A stretch of DNA of 8,587 nucleotides from JAGPKI01 sp052034135 (lineage in GTDB: Bacteria > Caldisericota > Caldisericia > UBA6126 > JAGPKI01), in NCBI GenBank assembly GCA_052034135.1, contig JBPOJC010000106.1, positions 1 to 8,587 on the forward strand. The letters are read 5' to 3'. Below are positions 4,388-8,587 of this stretch, one piece after another. The notes beneath the pieces are model-generated. The model saw nothing but the letters and a program-made list of their open reading frames with translations, was not told the DNA's origin and made no database searches. The position numbers and the translations under genes were made by a program. Each line of letters opens with the position of its first letter. Position 1 is the stretch's first letter.

Positions 4388-4476
4388 TAGAGTCTATTCG
4401 TCGTTAGGAAAGTATTACTAAGGACTACGATTGATTAAAGTTCCTTCGGGAGCAAAGTACGCTCCTAAGGATGACT
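4388..4476 (-). repeat. Degenerate family B repeats B14-B15
   Basis: B14 (about 4388-4428) keeps only traces such as ATTCGTCG and AGGACTAC. B15 (4438-4476) is better preserved: outer TCCT/AGGA, inner GGAGC/GCTCC and a GTCA end on the minus strand. They form the decayed right edge of the island. Confidence 0.5.
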
Positions 4477-4487
4477 GAGAAAGGAAT

Positions 4488-4501
4488 AGATATTCTTGTC
4501 T
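4488..4501. repeat. Degenerate family F hairpin F4
   Basis: AGATA, TTCT, TGTCT: the stem still pairs through one T-G wobble. It is the last recognisable repeat of the island. Confidence 0.4.
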
Positions 4502-4622
4502 GCCAATTTGCCTCAACTAAAATTATAATGAAAAACAATCATTACCCGAACTGATTCCTAAAAATTTATTAAACTATGTAACTAAATTATAGAAATCCAT
4601 GTAATAATAATATGATTATTGT

Positions 4623-4649
4623 TTGACGAATTGAACAGGTTAATAGAAT
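4623..4649 (+). promoter_or_regulatory. Candidate promoter of the giant secreted-protein gene
   Basis: TTGACG (4623-4628) and TAGAAT (4644-4649) each match five of six consensus positions, but the spacer is only 15 bases. A start near 4656 would place the ribosome site AAGGAG (4663-4668) in a short leader. The area 4502-4622 before it is AT-rich and holds no gene that I can see. Confidence 0.35.
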
Positions 4650-4674
4650 GAATTAAATGAAAAAGGAGTAGTAG

Positions 4675-4737
4675 ATGAAGAGAATTGTCTCGATTTTTGT
4701 AATATTTATTTTAACTTTTATCTCTTTTACTTATTCT
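4675..4737 (+). other. Signal peptide of the giant secreted protein
   Basis: Lys2-Arg3, then 16 mostly aliphatic and aromatic residues, then TYS before LPQ. This is a Sec-type signal; no lipobox cysteine follows. Confidence 0.85.
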
Positions 4738-7700
4738 TTACCACAGGTTAAAAATTCTTCCGTTACGGCAGAAACGCCTTCTTTAACTGTGGCAATTGAG
4801 CACTTATATAAGGTTGGTTTCAATTATGATGGGACTCCTCTAAAAAGTGGCATACTTTTCCCGTGGCAATCAACAAATGAAAGTTTATGGGGAAAAGAAG
4901 ATTACCCCATGACTGAGATAATCAACGGTGAAGAGCTTAAACCAGTATTTTATACTAACTTCTATCTAAATCTAATTCCAAATGGCGGGAAAAGCAAAGG
5001 TTTTGATAAATATTATGCAGTAGTGGACAATAAATGTAATTTATGGTTTGATAAAGATGGGAAGTTTAATAATCCTCTCTATTATGGAAGCAGAGATCCA
5101 AAGAATCCCCTCTTTATAAATGGTAGTTGCAATAATGCAAATATTTTAGATGGCAGGGTAAGGTATTCATTTGACCCATCTTCAGACAATAATACTTTAG
5201 GTCCTTATAAATTATCTGAAGTATCAAATGAAAACTATTTAGTCTCTGAAATTGAAGGAAGAAAATTTATTCTAGCGCTTTTAGATATAACTGACTATTA
5301 TGCACTATCTAAATTAGAAGAAGATGATTGGGATTTAAGTTTTCCTCTAATAAATTTTAACACCCAAGAAATGCATACGGAAAACGTTTTAACAGACGGT
5401 TCTTTCGATCCCTCTGAGTGGATTTACAGAAAAGGTGGCATCAATTCAGACACTAAAGTAGAAGTAGGCGACATAAGGCTAAGTCCGGTGCTGATTGATT
5501 CATTTGTTTATGAGCCCAACACAATTGTTAAGCAGTATGATAAAGACATAGGTTTAACACTAATAAATTTCAAAGATATTGAGAAACATACTGAAAATGT
5601 CGATTTAAACTCTCTTTATGACTATTCGAAGAAGTTCGATTATGAATATTTTAGTGAATTCATTTATTTGGATTCTAATAATGACTTTTTAACTTCTGTA
5701 GGAGAGATAAGATTATCTACAGTAAATTGTAAGGTTGATAAAAATACATTTAACCTTATTAATCTTGGACTTACTGAAAACGATGGGATAATATTGGCTG
5801 AAATTCCAGAGACTGGCTTAAAAAGAAATTATGCAATCCAGACGAATTATGTCTCTTTTGATAACGGTAGAAATTTATCGGTTTCTTTAACTTCAAGTAA
5901 TAAAGATATACCTCTTACTACTGCTTCTCTATCACACGGTACTCTCGTAGAGGGTGATGAATTCAGTGAGGTATCATTTATTCAAAATGTAAAACCAACA
6001 TATTTTGGATTTTTAGGGTTAGAAATTTTTAATGATAATGGTATAAATAATAAAATAACTCCTCTTAATTACGAAACACCTCTCTATAGTGATAATCTAT
6101 CAGATGATTATAAGGAAAATGGTGGCTGTGAAGAAATTATAGGACTTAAGAGCGGTAGCCCTGACCTCGATTATAAGCTCCCGTTATCTGACTTCTCAGC
6201 TGATATTAAGTTTTATGACTCAAGTGGTACTGGTTTCGGTGTAAATGAGCCATTGTATCGTGATAACGATCTATCTGGTACAGTATCAAGCGGAGATGAA
6301 AGGTTATTAGATGTCACACTAAATAAGGGAGATAACGATATAGCTTATGACTCAAAAACATTTGTAGTAGATGGAGATGCAGATATTGGTTTAACTCTAA
6401 ATAATATTCCATCATACTTTAAATATGTTGATTTGAACCCTTTAAATTCGGAATTAAGTGAAAACCAAAAGTATGATGCAGATGAACCAATATATAGAAA
6501 ATATGACCCTTCTTCTTTAAATAATTATGTCTCAGCTAATGATATGCGAATTGTAAAGGTTAAACTACCCCAAATAACCTATGATGAAGGAACGCCCGTA
6601 AAACCGCCACTTTTTCTTTATGATCAATCTAACATTAAAGGTCTTACAATGGGTAAAAGTGGTGATTTTAGATGCATCGATATTCCATTATCCTTAGGAC
6701 CAATCATTGATCTTGACTTAACTACTGATGGACAGTTAAAAGTTGAAAAAACAGCGACTTTTACTCTATCCATGCCTCCTTTAAAGAACGGAGAAAGGCT
6801 TTTTATTTTTGTTGATGAACCATTAAAAAGAGAAACTACCGAAAGAGCTCCTCTCATTAAAAAAGAAATAAAATATCCATTTTCGGGAGTACTTAATTTC
6901 ACTATAACTCCATATAAAAGTAGTTTAACTGAGGAAGGAACAAATCCATTAAGCGTGATACTATTTTTAGATAAGGGTGGTAGCAGATTAGAGCCAATAA
7001 ATTTTTATGATAAGACTTTATCAAGCTACTTTTACGAAGACATAAGAGACCTAAGGAAGCAAAAATATGAAGAGCTTCTTCCAAAAGACTTTTCTGCTTC
7101 TTACTTTGATATTAAAGAATTTATTGTAGAGCCAGAAGATGCAGTAATAAAAACAAACAAAGAATGTCTTTCAACCCTTGATGTACGCTATCCAAACTTA
7201 TGGGGAAAGTTAATTGATGCTGATAATCCAGAAGATATAAATGATCCGAGTATAGAAATATCTGGGACGAATTCTGATTTACTAATTGCCAACTATAATG
7301 CTACTGGTTCTGGAATAAGATATCTTTTTACAGCATATAGTTCCTCTCCAATTTATGGTTTTAAAAGATATATAGTTCAGGTAAATGAGAGCAATTACTG
7401 TTTCTGGGAATGGAAAGATAAAATGCCACTTGGAGTTTTAGATCCAAACGATGAACTTTCTTTTGAGCCAATTTATATTTATGAAATGCCAACTTTTAAG
7501 AATAATGATTGTTCCAAAGCGACATATTTAAGTAATATTGATAAAATTGGCGTTAACTTGGTTACCAAAAATGATTTTGTTGGTATATTCGATGGCGAGA
7601 CTCACTTTATAAACTATAAAGGGATGGATTACACAATTGACAATGCGAAGGTTGAAAAGTTTGGTGTTGATGTTATGGTTGAACCTTATGGTAGCATGAA

Positions 7701-8587
7701 TGAATCTGATATAGGGGGAGATTTTCCACTTTGTATTGCTCCTCAAAATGAAAGCGATAAATTTCTTTTGCGAATTTATCTTAAAAATGGTCTTTATGAC
7801 TATAATTCAAGTATAATGCACCCTCCATATTTTATAGAAAGTGCTCTAGCAATAAATTACTTAGGGTTTAAAGAATTTAAAACTCAAGTCCTGGCTGATG
7901 TTAATTTTACAAACTTAGCAATTGTAGACCATGCCCTCGAATATTCAACAGTAAATTATACATATGGAGAAGATGCCCTCTCGCCACTATCATTTCCAAG
8001 AATATCTTCTCCTTATGATCCGTTAGTTAAAGATTTTGATAAAGATTTTGTTGCTTACCCTGGCGGAGAAGCACATACTGGAAGAACAATGTTTGGAGGT
8101 AGGGGTGGAAGAGCAAGAAGATCCGCCTCCTCTTTTGGATATAATGCGTATCCATCGGCATTTTCTTATTTAAATAATGATAGTCCTTTTGTGAAGCTCG
8201 GGACTGAATTTCTTCCTTTAACTGATTATAGTTTTTATTTCACTCTTCAGACTAAAAGTGGTGAATATTTACGATTTGGTGATGATGCTCCAATAAATTT
8301 AAGGGTTGAGAAGATTATTATTTCAGGACCATTCAAAACACCAGCTATGCTTAATGTTGAGAGAGGAATAGTCGTCACTCAGGCAGGGAATCCTTTAAGT
8401 TTTGACTATTCAGGAAACTTAATTATTGATAGAGTTAATGCGAGATGGTTTCAAACAGTAGGTGAAGATTGGAGTAATAGCATAGGCTTTGGGCCCAATA
8501 TAATCATATTTGAAGATGAAGATATAAACCCATATTTAAGAAGAACTAAAATATTAAATTACACTGGACTATCATATGTCTTTAAAA
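4675..8587 (+). CDS. Giant secreted repeat protein of unknown function, C-terminus cut by window edge
   Basis: I do not recognise a named family. The frame is open for 1304 codons to the window edge. The start ATG has a strong AAGGAG site six bases upstream. Residues 1-21 form a signal peptide: MKR, a hydrophobic run IVSIFVIFILTF, and likely cleavage after TYS. No further membrane span is obvious, so the protein is probably exported or surface-bound. Residues about 240-640 hold degenerate repeats: DIGLTL is followed after 52 residues by a GD-R-L type motif at both 291-344 and 570-623. Related motifs are VGDIRL (264-269), VGEIRL, SGDERL and ANDMRI, usually preceded by E-x-I/L-Y. Residues 530-541 fit an EF-hand or dockerin-type calcium loop. 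A conserved-looking block follows at 834-858 (DVRYPNLWGK, DADNPEDINDP). A glycine- and arginine-rich patch (FGGRGGRARR) lies at 1140-1149. Composition is rich in Asp, Asn, Tyr and Ser, which suits an extracellular beta-rich protein. Adhesion or an S-layer-like role is only a guess. Confidence 0.9.
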   Translation, partial: MKRIVSIFVIFILTFISFTYSLPQVKNSSVTAETPSLTVAIEHLYKVGFNYDGTPLKSGILFPWQSTNESLWGKEDYPMTEIINGEELKPVFYTNFYLNLIPNGGKSKGFDKYYAVVDNKCNLWFDKDGKFNNPLYYGSRDPKNPLFINGSCNNANILDGRVRYSFDPSSDNNTLGPYKLSEVSNENYLVSEIEGRKFILALLDITDYYALSKLEEDDWDLSFPLINFNTQEMHTENVLTDGSFDPSEWIYRKGGINSDTKVEVGDIRLSPVLIDSFVYEPNTIVKQYDKDIGLTLINFKDIEKHTENVDLNSLYDYSKKFDYEYFSEFIYLDSNNDFLTSVGEIRLSTVNCKVDKNTFNLINLGLTENDGIILAEIPETGLKRNYAIQTNYVSFDNGRNLSVSLTSSNKDIPLTTASLSHGTLVEGDEFSEVSFIQNVKPTYFGFLGLEIFNDNGINNKITPLNYETPLYSDNLSDDYKENGGCEEIIGLKSGSPDLDYKLPLSDFSADIKFYDSSGTGFGVNEPLYRDNDLSGTVSSGDERLLDVTLNKGDNDIAYDSKTFVVDGDADIGLTLNNIPSYFKYVDLNPLNSELSENQKYDADEPIYRKYDPSSLNNYVSANDMRIVKVKLPQITYDEGTPVKPPLFLYDQSNIKGLTMGKSGDFRCIDIPLSLGPIIDLDLTTDGQLKVEKTATFTLSMPPLKNGERLFIFVDEPLKRETTERAPLIKKEIKYPFSGVLNFTITPYKSSLTEEGTNPLSVILFLDKGGSRLEPINFYDKTLSSYFYEDIRDLRKQKYEELLPKDFSASYFDIKEFIVEPEDAVIKTNKECLSTLDVRYPNLWGKLIDADNPEDINDPSIEISGTNSDLLIANYNATGSGIRYLFTAYSSSPIYGFKRYIVQVNESNYCFWEWKDKMPLGVLDPNDELSFEPIYIYEMPTFKNNDCSKATYLSNIDKIGVNLVTKNDFVGIFDGETHFINYKGMDYTIDNAKVEKFGVDVMVEPYGSMNESDIGGDFPLCIAPQNESDKFLLRIYLKNGLYDYNSSIMHPPYFIESALAINYLGFKEFKTQVLADVNFTNLAIVDHALEYSTVNYTYGEDALSPLSFPRISSPYDPLVKDFDKDFVAYPGGEAHTGRTMFGGRGGRARRSASSFGYNAYPSAFSYLNNDSPFVKLGTEFLPLTDYSFYFTLQTKSGEYLRFGDDAPINLRVEKIIISGPFKTPAMLNVERGIVVTQAGNPLSFDYSGNLIIDRVNARWFQTVGEDWSNSIGFGPNIIIFEDEDINPYLRRTKILNYTGLSYVFK
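5545..5706 (+). repeat. Protein-level internal repeat, copy 1 (residues 291-344)
   Basis: It starts DIGLTLINF, contains VDLNSL and EFIYLD, and ends VGE just before IRL. The spacing from DIG to the GE is 52 residues, identical to copy 2. DNA similarity is not evident, so the duplication is old. Confidence 0.65.
6262..6297 (+). other. EF-hand/dockerin-like loop in the giant protein (residues 530-541)
   Basis: DNDLSGTVSSGD places Asp530, Asp532, Ser534, Gly535, Val537 and Asp541 at loop positions 1, 3, 5, 6, 8 and 12 of a calcium-binding EF-hand. A related, weaker loop is DSNNDFLTSVGE at 333-344. Confidence 0.55.
6382..6543 (+). repeat. Protein-level internal repeat, copy 2 (residues 570-623)
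   Basis: It starts DIGLTLNNI, contains VDLNPL and EPIYRK, and ends AND just before MRI. It aligns with residues 291-344 over its full length with only small compensating gaps. Confidence 0.65.

Noticed and set aside
6624..7746. Minus-strand open frames at 6624-6902, 6902-7084 and 7528-7746
   Set aside because: All lie antisense within the long secreted-protein frame, which has a start, a ribosome site and a signal peptide; the antisense frames have none of these.

Overview
The window looks like chromosomal DNA of an AT-rich bacterium that uses the standard genetic code: TGA never interrupts either long reading frame, the tRNA gene encodes its CCA end, and Shine-Dalgarno sequences are clear. 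The repeats and the giant secreted protein suggest an uncultivated or candidate-phylum lineage, but nothing here fixes the taxonomy.

Layout. (1) Positions 1-1783, minus strand: the N-terminal 594 codons of a type IA DNA topoisomerase of the topoisomerase III (TopB) kind, running off the left edge. (2) Positions 1784-4674: 2.9 kb without a convincing protein gene. It holds one tRNA-Ala(GGC) gene on the minus strand at 3149-3224, set in a dense island of about 40 short hairpin repeats. (3) Positions 4675-8587, plus strand: the first 1304 codons of a giant secreted protein with degenerate internal repeats and EF-hand-like loops, running off the right edge. The two protein genes are divergent.

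The island is the most unusual part. I sort the repeats into six families, A to F. Five of them (A-E), read in one polarity, share a plan: a 5' GTCA, a hairpin whose lowest base pairs change together, and a 3' TCTC or TCCAG. The outer stem is TTCT/AGAA in A, CCCT/AGGG in most B, TCCT/AGGA in some B, TTCC/GGAA in C to E, and TCCC/GGGA in one D copy. Tandem G-A mismatches recur in A and B, and GNRA-type loops recur in A and E. The linkers between neighbouring elements are also similar (CCACC type). This pattern suggests selection on, or mobilisation through, a folded single strand, as with REP/RAYT-type elements; no transposase is present in the window.

The island also appears to be an old tandem duplication of about 1.25 kb. 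Matching blocks lie 1245-1265 bp apart on either side of the single tRNA gene, and block edges fall within or at the end of B elements. Several apparent short ORFs in the island are only translations of these repeats or of the tRNA. Apart from sharing the window, I see no functional link between the topoisomerase, the tRNA and the secreted protein.
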